Below, one piece after another: positions 20,213 through 28,736 of a stretch of DNA of 64,000 nucleotides. Under the pieces are notes generated by a model. It did no database searches. It worked only from the letters and a program-made list of their open reading frames with translations, and had not been told where the DNA came from. The stretch comes from Mycobacterium sp. ITM-2016-00318. Lineage in GTDB: Bacteria > Actinomycetota > Actinomycetes > Mycobacteriales > Mycobacteriaceae. Positions within the stretch are counted from its first letter, which is position 1, and every line of letters begins with the position of its first letter. The DNA is taken from positions 682,001 through 746,000 of the forward strand of contig NZ_CP134400.1 in the NCBI RefSeq assembly GCF_002968285.2. Direction: 5' to 3'. A program made the position numbers and the translations under genes.

Positions 20213-20593
20213 TTAACGGCTGCCCGCTCGCGGGAAGTTGGTGCTGCGGTGTTCCCCGCGCGTAAGCGGCGGGACGTGCTCGATGGCACCGGCTGCCCGT
20301 CCGAGTGCGCCGCTGAGCTTGCGGCCAAGGGCGGCGACTCGGCCACTGGTCCGCCGCGTTGCCTGGTCGAGTCGGTCGCGGCCCCGGTCAATGATGGTCA
20401 GCGGGAGTGCCGCAGCGACGTTGCCAGGTGGCCGACGAGCGACCACCGGATGCGGGCGGGTAGGCGCGATACGTCGGACCAGTCCCCACGTTCGGCCCAT
20501 CGACACCAGTTTGTTGGTCGTCACGGCTGCCTGCAGCTTGGGCAAGAGCTCGTCTTCCTCATCCCCTTTAATTCTCCTCCTTCGCATGCCCAT
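20213..20593 (-). CDS. Basic hypothetical protein
   Basis: A 126-residue frame starting MGMRRRRIKGDEEDELLPKL, with a helical C-terminal half (IIDRGRDRLDQATRRTSGRV, AALGRKLSGALGRAAGAIEHV). The strand choice rests on protein-like composition compared with the overlapping + frames. An alternative start is the next ATG at 20587. No family is recognised and it could be spurious. Confidence 0.38.
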   Translation of the reverse strand: MGMRRRRIKGDEEDELLPKLQAAVTTNKLVSMGRTWGLVRRIAPTRPHPVVARRPPGNVAAALPLTIIDRGRDRLDQATRRTSGRVAALGRKLSGALGRAAGAIEHVPPLTRGEHRSTNFPRAGSR

Positions 20594-20777
20594 CGCGCAG
20601 CAGAGCAAACCTCATCTCCGCCGGCAGGCCAGACATGCCCTGCTGATCAGCTCGTGGTGTCCACCGCCGCGCCCGCCAGCGGCTTCTTCACGGATTCACA
20701 GACGTCTTTGGCTACGATCAAAATCACCGGTGAAACTCACGAAGTCGTATCGTTGCGAGGTGGCACCGTCTAGGGCA

Positions 20778-21146
20778 GTGAGGGTTGCGCGGCTGCACGG
20801 GGCGTTCAACGTTCTCGGCGGACTCTGGCCGTTAGTGCATATGCGGAGTTTCGAGGCCGTGCTGGGGCCAAAAGTTGACCGCTGGCTGGTCTATACCGTG
20901 GCAGGACTTATGGGGTCGATTGGGGCAGCGCAGTTAGCCAGCACCGCCGACCCACCAAGTGTGCGCCAGGCGAGACGGATCGGAATGGGATGCGCCGCCA
21001 CGTTAGGCGCAATCGACTTAATCTATGTCCCCCGTCGCCGGATCAGCCCGGCGTATCTCATCGATGCGCTAGCCGAGGCCGGGTGGCTTATGGCCTGGGC
21101 GACCACTCCAATCTCCGACCACACGAAAATTAAACACACGTCCTAA
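20778..21146 (+). CDS. Small membrane protein, unknown function
   Basis: A 122-residue protein with three or four short hydrophobic segments (LVYTVAGLMGSIGAAQLA; GMGCAATLGAIDLIYV; AEAGWLMAWATT). GTG at 20778 begins VRVARLHGAFNVLGGLWPLV. The frame stays open upstream to 20238, but that part is antisense to another frame and reads as non-coding. It resembles small DoxX-sized membrane proteins but no family motif is certain. Confidence 0.6.
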   Translation: MRVARLHGAFNVLGGLWPLVHMRSFEAVLGPKVDRWLVYTVAGLMGSIGAAQLASTADPPSVRQARRIGMGCAATLGAIDLIYVPRRRISPAYLIDALAEAGWLMAWATTPISDHTKIKHTS

Positions 21147-21428
21147 CGACAGTATTACTGCCAGGTGTTTGTCCGCCGCCGTCCGTGGCCGAGGCAGGCG
21201 GACGTGGCCGACGAGGACTTGATTCGTCCCGAGGCGGGTGACCATTCGGGCGTAGGTTCGAAGGCTTGGTCATCAAGCGCCATCGACGGTCCAAGCTGCT
21301 CCTTGGACATGCCAGAGCCCTGGGCAGCGCGTACCCGACGGGCCTGCGGCGAAACGCCTCCAAGTCGCGGCTTGAACGTCGTGGTTTTTGATGGATCCGG
21401 TTGAGGCGACGCCAAGATCGGCGGGCGT

Positions 21429-21453
21429 GGTTTCGTTGTCCCGGCACCGGGTA
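21429..21453 (+). promoter_or_regulatory. SigF-type promoter upstream of the DUF4383 gene
   Basis: GGTTT (21429-21433), 15 bases, then GGGTA (21449-21453): this matches the published mycobacterial SigF consensus (GGTTT-N15-17-GGGTA) exactly. It sits 40 bases before the ATG at 21494 and points at the gene. It predicts stationary-phase or stress expression. The rest of the gap (21147-21428) shows no gene. Confidence 0.65.
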
Positions 21454-21493
21454 AATCAAGGTCCGCCCTGGTGCTCTGAGGAAAGGAACAACG

Positions 21494-21991
21494 ATGGCAA
21501 CCAGTAATCCGGGCCGGCCGGGTGCGATGTCGCGGTTCCCGACCGATGTGCAAAAGGCCGCTCTCGCGGTTGGAGCGGTGTTCCTGCTGGTCGGTATCCT
21601 TGGATTCATCCCCGGCATCACTACGGACTACGACAGCATGACGTTCGCCGGGCACGAATCCGGCGCAAAGCTGCTGGGGATCTTCGAAGTGTCGATACTT
21701 CACAACTTGGTGCACTTGGCGTTCGGGTTGGGCGGTCTGCTGCTGGCCCGCACCTGGTCCGCGGCGCGCGGCTTCCTCCTCGGCGGCGGTGTCATCTACC
21801 TGCTGCTGTGGCTTTACGGTCTGCTCATTGACTTCGAGAAGCCGATTAACTTCGTCCCGGTGAACAACGCCGACAACTGGCTGCACTTCGGGCTGGGCGT
21901 CGGCATGGTCCTGCTCGGCGTACTGCTGTCCCGGCGCCCAAGGCTGGAGCGCGGCGTGGACACCCGCAGCACCCCGCGTACTGGCCGGTAA
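21494..21991 (+). CDS. DUF4383 four-helix membrane protein
   Basis: A 165-residue membrane protein with four helices: near residues 22-45 (LAVGAVFLLVGILGFIPG), 60-85 (HNLVHLAFGLGGLLLA), 90-112 and 125-150. The LHFGLG and HNLVHL motifs are typical of DUF4383. GGAAAGGAA precedes the ATG at 21494. The function is unknown; these proteins are often stress-induced in actinobacteria, which fits the SigF-type promoter just upstream. Confidence 0.8.
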   Translation: MATSNPGRPGAMSRFPTDVQKAALAVGAVFLLVGILGFIPGITTDYDSMTFAGHESGAKLLGIFEVSILHNLVHLAFGLGGLLLARTWSAARGFLLGGGVIYLLLWLYGLLIDFEKPINFVPVNNADNWLHFGLGVGMVLLGVLLSRRPRLERGVDTRSTPRTGR

Positions 21992-22139
21992 AGACCGCGC
22001 ATCCGCGCCTTAGTGTTACCTCCACGCTGCCGTCCTATCCGAATCGCCTCAGACCGTCGGAAAGGCGGGCGAGTAAACGCACACGGTTAGAACATTGTTT
22101 CACCTGCAACCGGGTCGCGACGGTCCTAGCGGTTCGCCA

Positions 22140-22735
22140 AGGGTGTATCACTCGCACATTCTTGGCCGGAAGGGTCGACGATGCCGTCGGTTACGCCGAA
22201 GCGGCCCAGGAGGCCGTCACCAGCGGACGCTTCGACGAAGTTAGCAAGGACGCCGAAGACGGGATCGGCAGCCCGTATGCGGCGATCGGACAGACGGACC
22301 GCTGGGTTGAGTGGTGCCTCACCGTCATCGCGCGCCGCCCGGCCACTAATGTCCACGCAAAGGCATTGTTGGCCATCGCGCAAGAGAATGGCCGGTTCCG
22401 ATGACGAGGTGAATGCGGCCACGGAAGAGCTCCTTGCCGCCGCCGACAACCCGACAACCGCAACCTGGGCGCGTGGGGACTGGTCGCGTATGGCGTGACC
22501 GACCGTGACGTCACTGCCGCGGCCGCCTGTGAAGCTCCTCCGCCGGGGCCTGACAATCGCGCAAGACAAGTGGCAGCCCGATAGACCTAGACAAGCATTG
22601 CGGGGACCCTGTCTATCCTTGCGCCCCCGACGGTGAGCCCGTCGACGCCCTCGACGGCGTGATCGGGTCGATCCGGTACTACTACTACTACTACTACTAC
22701 TACTACGACTACGACTCCGGCAGCTTCTTCCTAGT
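22140..22735 (+). pseudogene. Relic of a TPR-containing ATPase/LuxR-type regulator (copy 2), with TAC repeat
   Basis: Pieces of one protein lie in successive frames: AGRVDDAVGYAEAAQEAV to IAQENGRF (22162-22400), DDEVNAATEELLAAADN, AWGLVAYGVTDRDVTAAAA, LRRGLTIAQD, then GEPVDALDGVIGSIRYYY. They follow the order of the helical C-terminal part of large mycobacterial ATPase/LuxR regulators, whose usual end reads AIRNYxDSGS. At least four frameshifts separate the parts. The tyrosine site is expanded to ten TAC codons. The gap 21992-22905 holds nothing else coding. Confidence 0.6.
22677..22706 (+). repeat. (TAC)10 trinucleotide microsatellite
   Basis: Ten perfect TAC units are followed by GAC TAC GAC. 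In the relic's frame this is a ten-tyrosine run before DYDSGS. Pure trinucleotide runs of this length are rare in mycobacteria and prone to slippage. Confidence 0.9.
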
Positions 22736-22905
22736 GGAGAGGTGTCGCTGGCCGGGATCCGAAGGCGATGTGATTTGGGTTTGGCGAAGGCCAGCGCGGT
22801 GGGCAGGTGTACTTCCGGAGGTCGTTTGGATTCGTGACGTTCGGCAATCCGACGACCGGGCTTGGGTGCCGTGTCATTACCACTCTCTAGAAGGATCGCA
22901 GCACC

Positions 22906-24648
22906 ATGGGATTCACCACACCGACGCTTCCCGACATCGACAAGGAAACCTGGTCGCAGCTGCCGCGTCGGCAGCGGCTGCAGACCATGACCCGGCACTG
23001 GACCGAGCACGGCTTCGGCACACCGTCGGCGGTCTACCTGCTCTACCTCGTCAAAATGGCCACATACGTTGCCGGTGCGGCGGCTGTCATCTCCTTGACG
23101 CCGGGTCTGGGCGGCTTTTCACACATCGCCTCGTGGTGGACCGAGCCGATCGTCTACCAAAAGGTCGTCGTCTTCACGTTGTTGTTCGAAATCCTCGGAC
23201 TGGGCTGCGGGTCAGGCCCTCTCACCCTCAGGTTCTCCCCGCCCTTCGGCGGATTCCTGTACTGGCTCCGGCCGGGAACCGTCCGGCTGGCGCCCTGGCC
23301 CGGGAAGGTCCCGTTCACCGGCGGAGACACGCGCACGATCGTCGATGTCGCACTTTACGTGGTCGTGCTCGTCTCGGGCGTCCTCGCGCTCCTCTCACCC
23401 GGCCGAGGCGGGCCCGCCACCGCCGCCGGTGACGTCGGCCTGTTGAACCCCATGCTCGTTGTGCCGCTCATCGCGGCGCTAGCGCTGCTGGGACTGCGCG
23501 ACAAGACGATCTTCCTAGCTGCCCGCGCCGAGCACTACGGTCTCACACTGTTCGTGTTCTTCTTCCCGTTCACCGACCAGATCGCGGCCTACAAAATCAT
23601 CCTGCTGGCGCTGTGGTGGGGCGCAGCCACCTCCAAGCTCAACCACCACTTCCCCTACGTCGTGGCGGTCATGATGAGCAACAGCCCGCTGCTACGCGGC
23701 AAGGCGTTCAACTGGTTCAAGCGCCGGCTGTACCTCGACCCCGTCAACGACCTGCGCCCATCTTGGCTGCCGAAGATGATGGCTCACGTTGGCGGGACGA
23801 CCGCAGAGTTCGTCGTCCCGGCTGTCTTGGTCTTCGTTGCCGACGGTCGCCCCTGGGCTTGGTTGCTCATCGGATTTATGGTGATCTTCCACCTCAACAT
23901 CATTTCCACCATTCCGATGGGCGTGCCGTTGGAGTGGAACATCTTCTTCATCTTCTCGCTGTTCTACCTTTTCGGATACCACGGCTCCATCACGGTGTAC
24001 GACCTCAACTCCCCGCTGTTGCTGGCCATCCTAGTCGTCGCACTTGCGGTCATCCCGATCCTGGGAAACCTTTTCCCTCAACAGATTTCGTTCCTGCCCG
24101 CGATGCGCTACTACGCCGGCAATTGGGCGACGAGCGCCTGGTGCTTGCGTCGCAGCGCCGAAGACAAGATCGAGGCAAATGTCAAAAAGGTATCGGCACT
24201 GGGCAACCGGCAGCTTGCCAAGCTCTACGACCCAGCGACCGCCGAGGCCATGCTCGACAAGCTGATGAGCTGGCGTGCCATGCACTCCCACGGCCGTGCC
24301 CTCAACGCGCTGGTGTCACGCGCGGTCGATAACGAAGCCGACTACGTTATTCGTGACGGCGAATACATCGCAGGACCGGTGCTGGGATGGAATTTCGGTG
24401 AGGGCCACCTGCACAACGAACAACTCATCGCTGCATTACAGCGCCGCTGCAACTTCGATGCGGGCGAAGTCCGCGTAGTGATTCTAGAAGGTCAGCCGAT
24501 CCACAAACAACGGCAGTACTACCGGATCATCGACGCCAAAACCGGGCTCATCGACGAAGGGTACGTCGATGTTCATGACCTGCTCACACGCCAGCCCTGG
24601 CCCGAGGACGCCGATGACTTCCCGGTGCACCCGAGCACCAAGCCCTAG
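22906..24648 (+). CDS. DUF3556-family transmembrane protein
   Basis: A 580-residue protein, full length for this family. The soluble N-terminus MGFTTPTLPDIDKETWSQLP is followed by about ten membrane segments (residues ~45-405), including WGAATSKLNHHFPYVVAVMM and PMGVPLEWNIFFIFSLFYLF. A ~170-residue cytoplasmic C-terminal domain ends at VHPSTKP. The family is known from mycobacteria but uncharacterised; the layout suggests a membrane enzyme or transporter for lipids. AAGGA precedes the ATG at 22906. It is the last intact gene of the first island. Confidence 0.82.
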   Translation: MGFTTPTLPDIDKETWSQLPRRQRLQTMTRHWTEHGFGTPSAVYLLYLVKMATYVAGAAAVISLTPGLGGFSHIASWWTEPIVYQKVVVFTLLFEILGLGCGSGPLTLRFSPPFGGFLYWLRPGTVRLAPWPGKVPFTGGDTRTIVDVALYVVVLVSGVLALLSPGRGGPATAAGDVGLLNPMLVVPLIAALALLGLRDKTIFLAARAEHYGLTLFVFFFPFTDQIAAYKIILLALWWGAATSKLNHHFPYVVAVMMSNSPLLRGKAFNWFKRRLYLDPVNDLRPSWLPKMMAHVGGTTAEFVVPAVLVFVADGRPWAWLLIGFMVIFHLNIISTIPMGVPLEWNIFFIFSLFYLFGYHGSITVYDLNSPLLLAILVVALAVIPILGNLFPQQISFLPAMRYYAGNWATSAWCLRRSAEDKIEANVKKVSALGNRQLAKLYDPATAEAMLDKLMSWRAMHSHGRALNALVSRAVDNEADYVIRDGEYIAGPVLGWNFGEGHLHNEQLIAALQRRCNFDAGEVRVVILEGQPIHKQRQYYRIIDAKTGLIDEGYVDVHDLLTRQPWPEDADDFPVHPSTKP

Positions 24649-24927
24649 AGCAGGCGTTGAGGTCCCAGGGGCCAGCCCGATAGTGCGGATACCGCCTCCG
24701 CAATGGAGCAGCGACGTTAGCTGAAGCGGCGAATCACATCCCAGCGCCGTCCCAGCAGCCAGGGGTTTACGCTGGTCTACCGCAAACCTCCGCAACTCAA
24801 CCGATAGTCAACGTTAGTCAGCCACATTGCGTCGATTACGTTGTGACACAAGGGCCCTCGCTGTCGATCCGAACCCTCTATCAGCATTGACGTCGGTTAG
24901 CCGAAACCGGCCGCAAACGGCCGGGAT
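24649..24927. other. Right-end sequence of island 1
   Basis: No gene is seen. Bases 24737-24850 resemble 27797-27913 (shared pieces: CCGCAAACCT, TTAGTC/CTAGTC, TACGTTGTGRCACA). In both places the last shared block ends exactly 80 bases before the ACTGTAAAT of the tRNA-Tyr repeat. This looks like a conserved end of related integrating elements. Confidence 0.5.
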
Positions 24928-24982
24928 GGACTGTAAATCCGTCGGCTTACGCCTACGCAGGCTCGAATCCTGCACCTGCCAC
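24928..24982 (+). repeat. tRNA-Tyr 3'-half repeat, second copy (attR of island 1)
   Basis: 54 of 55 bases are identical to 13570-13624 (GGTTCGAAT reads GGCTCGAAT). The 5' half of a tRNA is absent, so it is not a functional tRNA gene. It marks the junction between the two tandem islands. The bases that follow (CCATATAT) differ from those after the other two copies. Confidence 0.88.
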
Positions 24983-25020
24983 CCATATATGCTTGCCCGC
25001 CGGTGAGCGATGCGGCGAGT

Positions 25021-25612
25021 TCATAAATCTGTCGGCGGGCGTGGTCGCCCCGGGCCGACTTGCGAGACAAATACGGTATCGGCACCGTGGGCACCGCCCG
25101 ATCGAGCAATGCTGTTCACCAGCCCACCGTCGAAGAAATGCTCGCCACCGATGCACACCGGTGGGACGATCCCCGGCAACGCACACGACGCGAGAATTGG
25201 CTCGATCAAGTTTCCTGTGCTGAACCAGTGCCCTTGGGCACTTTCGATGCTGGCCGCGACGCACTCGAACGGCACCGCGAGCTCGAAAGTTTGCGCGGGC
25301 AATCGGTCACACAACATCCGGCGAAGTTCGCTATTGCTGTGTAGTGCCGTCCTGCGGCGCATGACTTCGGCGGCCCGCCGGATGAGCGACCCGCCAAGGA
25401 CCCCTCCTGGGCAAGCGCGTCCCATATCGCCAACAATCGACGCGCGCCTCCGGGTGTCGGATCTGCTGCGACAACTGCGCCGTTGATCGCGCCGACCGAG
25501 GTGCCGCACACGAGGTCGGGACGAATTCCCGCCTCCAGCAATGTGCGTGCCATCCCGGCTTCAGCAGCGCCGAGGACACCCCTCCGCCTAGCACGAGCGC
25601 GATGCATGTCAT
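25021..25612 (-). pseudogene. Patatin-like phospholipase, frameshifted and truncated
   Basis: The start MTCIALVLGGG (ATG at 25612) carries the glycine-rich oxyanion loop, but the frame then shifts. GVLGAAEAGMARTLLEAG and the nucleophile motif CGTSVGAINGAVVAADPTP continue in a second frame. RRTALHSNSELRRML, FECVAASIESAQGHWFSTGN and the catalytic FFDGGLVNSI lie in a third. At least two frameshifts and a missing C-terminus show that it is dead. It ends 39 bp from the tRNA repeat, as if cut by the integration boundary. Confidence 0.72.
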
Positions 25613-25741
25613 TGAATAGCTATACCCGCAGAACCGCAGGTGACGCGGTCCGGCGAGTGCTAGCGGTGCGGCCAAGGGCTCCTACACCGGCAGCCCAAGA
25701 TGGGGTTACTGTCGAGTAGGTCAAACGTTGGGAGGTCTCCG

Positions 25742-27635
25742 ATGGCCGTCACTGAACAAGTCAACGAGCGACAGGCCAGGCAGGCCGCCGAAGAGGCGCG
25801 CGAGGCGCAGTGGGAGCGACCCAGTTTCGGCAAGGAACTGTTCCTCGGCCGTTTGCGGTTGGACCTCGTTCACCCGCACCCCAGCGGCACCGCGGAGGCC
25901 GTGAAGCGCGGCGAGGCGTTTCTGAACAGCCTGCGCGATTTTTGCGAGTCGCAGATCGACGCCGCTGTGATAGAACGCGACGCGCAGATTCCGGACAAGG
26001 TGGTCCGCGGCCTGAAAGACCTCGGTGCGTTCGGCATGAAGATTGCGAACGAGTACGGCGGGCTCGGATTGTCCCAGGTGTACTACAACAAGGCGCTCGC
26101 ACTCGTCGGCTCGGTACATCCCTCGCTGGGCGCGTTGCTTTCCGCGCACCAGTCAATCGGCGTGCCGCAACCGATCAACATGTTCGGCACCGACGAACAG
26201 AAGCGAGCGTGGCTGCCCCGCTGTACCCAGGAGATCAGTGCCTTCTTGCTCACCGAACCGGACGTCGGCAGCGACCCGGCCAGGCTGCACGCCACCGCCA
26301 CTCCTGATGGCGACGACTATGTGCTGAACGGCGTCAAGCTATGGACCACCAACGGCGTGATCGCCGACCTGCTAGTGGTGATGGCCCAAGTCCCCAAGAG
26401 CGAGGGACACCGGGGCGGGATCACCGCCTTCGTGGTCGAAGCGGATTCACCGGGCATCGTGGTGGAGAACCGCAACGCGTTCATGGGGTTGCGTGGCATC
26501 GAAAACGGGCTTACCCGGTTGACCGAGGTACGGGTACCGGCGGCGAACAGGATCGGCAAGGAAGGCGACGGGCTGCGGATCGCGCTGTCCACGCTCAATG
26601 TCGGACGGTTGTCGCTGCCTGCGGTCTGCGCCGGAGCAATGAAATGGTTTGAAGATCGCTCGGGAGTGGTCTCGAGAGCGTGTGCAATGGGGCAAGCCGC
26701 TCGGCGAGCACGAAGCGGTGGCGGGAAAGGTCGCGTTCATCGCGGCCACCACCTACGGGCTCGAGGCGATGCTCGACCTTGCCAGCGAGCTGGCCGACGC
26801 CGGCCAAACCGACATTCGAATCGAGGCTGCGCTGGCCAAACTCTACGGCTCGGAGATGGCCTGGCTGGTCGCTGACGATTTGGTACAGATTCGCGGCGGA
26901 CGTGGCTTCGAGACCGCCGAGTCGCTGGCCGCGCGCGGCGAGCGAGGGGTGCCTGTCGAACAAGTCTTGCGCGACTTGCGCATCAACCGGATCTTCGAAG
27001 GCTCGACCGAAATCATGCATCTGATGATCGCCCGCGAGGCGGTGGACGCGCATCTATCGGTAGCCGGAGACATCATCGACCCGCAGGCCGACACCCGGCG
27101 CAAGGCGAGAGCGGCCGCTAAGGCCGGCAAGTTTTATGCCCGCTGGCTGCCCACTTTGGTCACCGGCAAAGGCCAATTGCCAACTGCATTCGACGAATTC
27201 GGACCGCTGGCGACGCACCTGCGCTATGTCGAACGGGCCAGCCGCCGGCTGGCGCGCAGCACCTTCTACGGGATGTCGCGCTGGCAAGGCAGGCTCGAGC
27301 ACAAGCAGCGGTTCCTGGCGAGGATCGTGGACATCGGCACGGAGCTGTTCGCAATGACCGCCGCATGCGTCAGGGCACAGCGTGATAGGGCGGACGGTAC
27401 CGCCGTCGAACTCGCCGACGCGTTTTGCCGTCAGGCCCGGGTTCGGGCCGAGCTCCGGTTCGATCAGCTTTGGCACAACTGCGACGACTCAGACCTCAAG
27501 CTGGCACGTGGCGTGCTCGAGGCTCGGTACAACTGGCTTGAAGAAGGGATCCTTGACCCGTCGATCGAAGGCCCTTGGATTGCGCAGGAGGGCGGTGGCA
27601 TCGGCAAGTCCGATGTGCACCGCTCGATACGCTGA
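25742..27635 (+). pseudogene. Acyl-CoA dehydrogenase (FadE10-like) with one frameshift
   Basis: The first frame (25742-26650) encodes WERPSFGKELFLGRLRLD, AFLLTEPDVGSDPARLHA and RLSLPAVCAGAMKW. After a shift at about 26645-26652 the second frame continues LKIAREWSRERVQWGKPLGE, LVQIRGGRGFETAESLAARG and INRIFEGSTEIMHLMIAREA to a TGA at 27635. Together they give ~630 residues, the length and motif set of mycobacterial FadE10 with its extended C-terminus. A net single-base shift splits substrate and FAD sites. GGGAGG precedes ATG 25742. It could be a sequencing error; if real, the gene is dead. Confidence 0.82.
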
Positions 27636-27992
27636 TGATTCGGGCTGCCAGAAGTCGCGACTGATGTAAGGCGTCAGGACTGCTCGGCACGAGCAGGCAC
27701 CCAGACATCGACTTGGATCCAGGTTCTTTCGAGCCAGGGCTCCAGCCGTTTCGGCGGTGGAATACGAGTGGCCGGCACCACAGCTGTGCGGATGCAATCT
27801 CCTCTCAGCCCATCCCAGCCGCCAGGGTTTAACGCTGATCTCCCGCAAACCTACGGAGATCAACAATACTCTCCGCTAGTCGGCTACTCGGTGCCCAGAT
27901 ACGTTGTGGCACAGCGGGAACACGATCTGGTCCAAGCTTGCGACCTGCACCGATGGTGGTGAGCTGAATCTTTTGGTGAACGCCGGGGATGA
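27636..27992. other. Right-end sequence of island 2
   Basis: No gene is seen. It has a small hairpin TGCTCG-gca-CGAGCA (27681-27695) after the dehydrogenase relic, then the block 27797-27913 that resembles the right end of island 1. Confidence 0.5.
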
Positions 27993-28045
27993 ACTGTAAA
28001 TCCGTCGGCTTACGCCTACGCAGGTTCGAATCCTGCACCTGCCAC
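27993..28045 (+). repeat. tRNA-Tyr 3'-half repeat, third copy (outer attR)
   Basis: 53 bases are identical to 13572-13624, from ACTGTAAAT to GCCAC. The similarity carries on past the tRNA end as AGGTCAGA (28047-28054, with mismatches at the two bases before it), matching the bases after the true tRNA gene. This makes it the likely original right boundary of the whole insertion. Confidence 0.88.
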
Positions 28046-28736
28046 CGAGGTCAGAAGTGCCTTTGGTTTGTCCTGATGGGTCTAAGAACCCGTGATCGTC
28101 TGCAGTTGTCTGCAGTGGCTTTTGCGGCTGCGTTGAAGGCACTGGCGACTGCGTCGAGATCTGAGTGTGTGCCGTGCTGCGCCCAAGGGGTTATGCGGCA
28201 GATGGTGGTGTGCCTACAAGTACAGCGCTGAGCTGACAGCCGGTGGGACCAGCCTTCAGTCCCTCGGCGAGCAGCTTCGTGGTCGGGTTCTCAGACTGTC
28301 TGGCTACCTGCCGGACTTGTTGGCGGCCGAAGCGGCCCAGGTGGCTGCGTTGCCGGTGCTCATGTGCGGCGACTGTAGGCGTTTTACAGACCGCAACCAG
28401 AGTTACCAACACCAGCGCCGACGCTGAAGCTTCCATACTTCGAAGGAACAAGTGGCCAGCATTTTTGGCCCGCCACACCCGAAAAGGCGGGGCGGGAACA
28501 AAAAGTAAAGAGTTGCGGACTCAGACCTAGTGCCGAGCAGAAGCGGGGGTTAGCGGACCCATGCTGCTTCTTAACACCGAAGTTGCACCGCCGACCACCT
28601 AGCTGAGGAACCCAGAGGCAACCATGCCATCCCCTCGCTTACTTAAGCGTACCCGTATCACGTCCGTTAAAACGCACTTCAGAACGCTGTGGCCGACCGA
28701 TCGAGAGACGTAGGCTGCAGAAACAAGCGGGAGGGG
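28046..28736. other. Gene-free stretch after the islands
   Basis: No convincing gene is seen. Short direct repeat CTGCAG-ttgt-CTGCAG at about 28100. A CGTTT-N15-GGGTA pattern on the minus strand (28674-28650) resembles a SigF promoter with one mismatch, but no gene lies downstream of it. Confidence 0.45.

Noticed and set aside
20238..20777. N-terminal extension of the membrane protein ending at 21146
   Set aside because: Ser/Arg/Pro-rich composition without protein features; antisense to another plausible frame. A GTG at 20778 starts the protein-like part.
22659..23432. Open frame running from the TAC repeat into the DUF3556 gene
   Set aside because: Its first part is the decayed regulator and the rest is an out-of-frame shadow of the DUF3556 gene.
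24921..24982. Second and third tRNA-Tyr genes
   Set aside because: Only the 3' half is present at 24928 and 27993; the acceptor 5' strand and D-arm are missing, so these are att fragments.
24897..25264. Minus-strand frames reading [18 protein letters not shown] near the tRNA repeats (also near 13600 and 28050)
   Set aside because: They are antisense translations of the tRNA-Tyr 3' half, a well-known source of false gene calls.
28650..28674. Near-SigF promoter (CGTTT-N15-GGGTA) on the minus strand
   Set aside because: One mismatch and no gene downstream on that strand, so it was not listed as a promoter.
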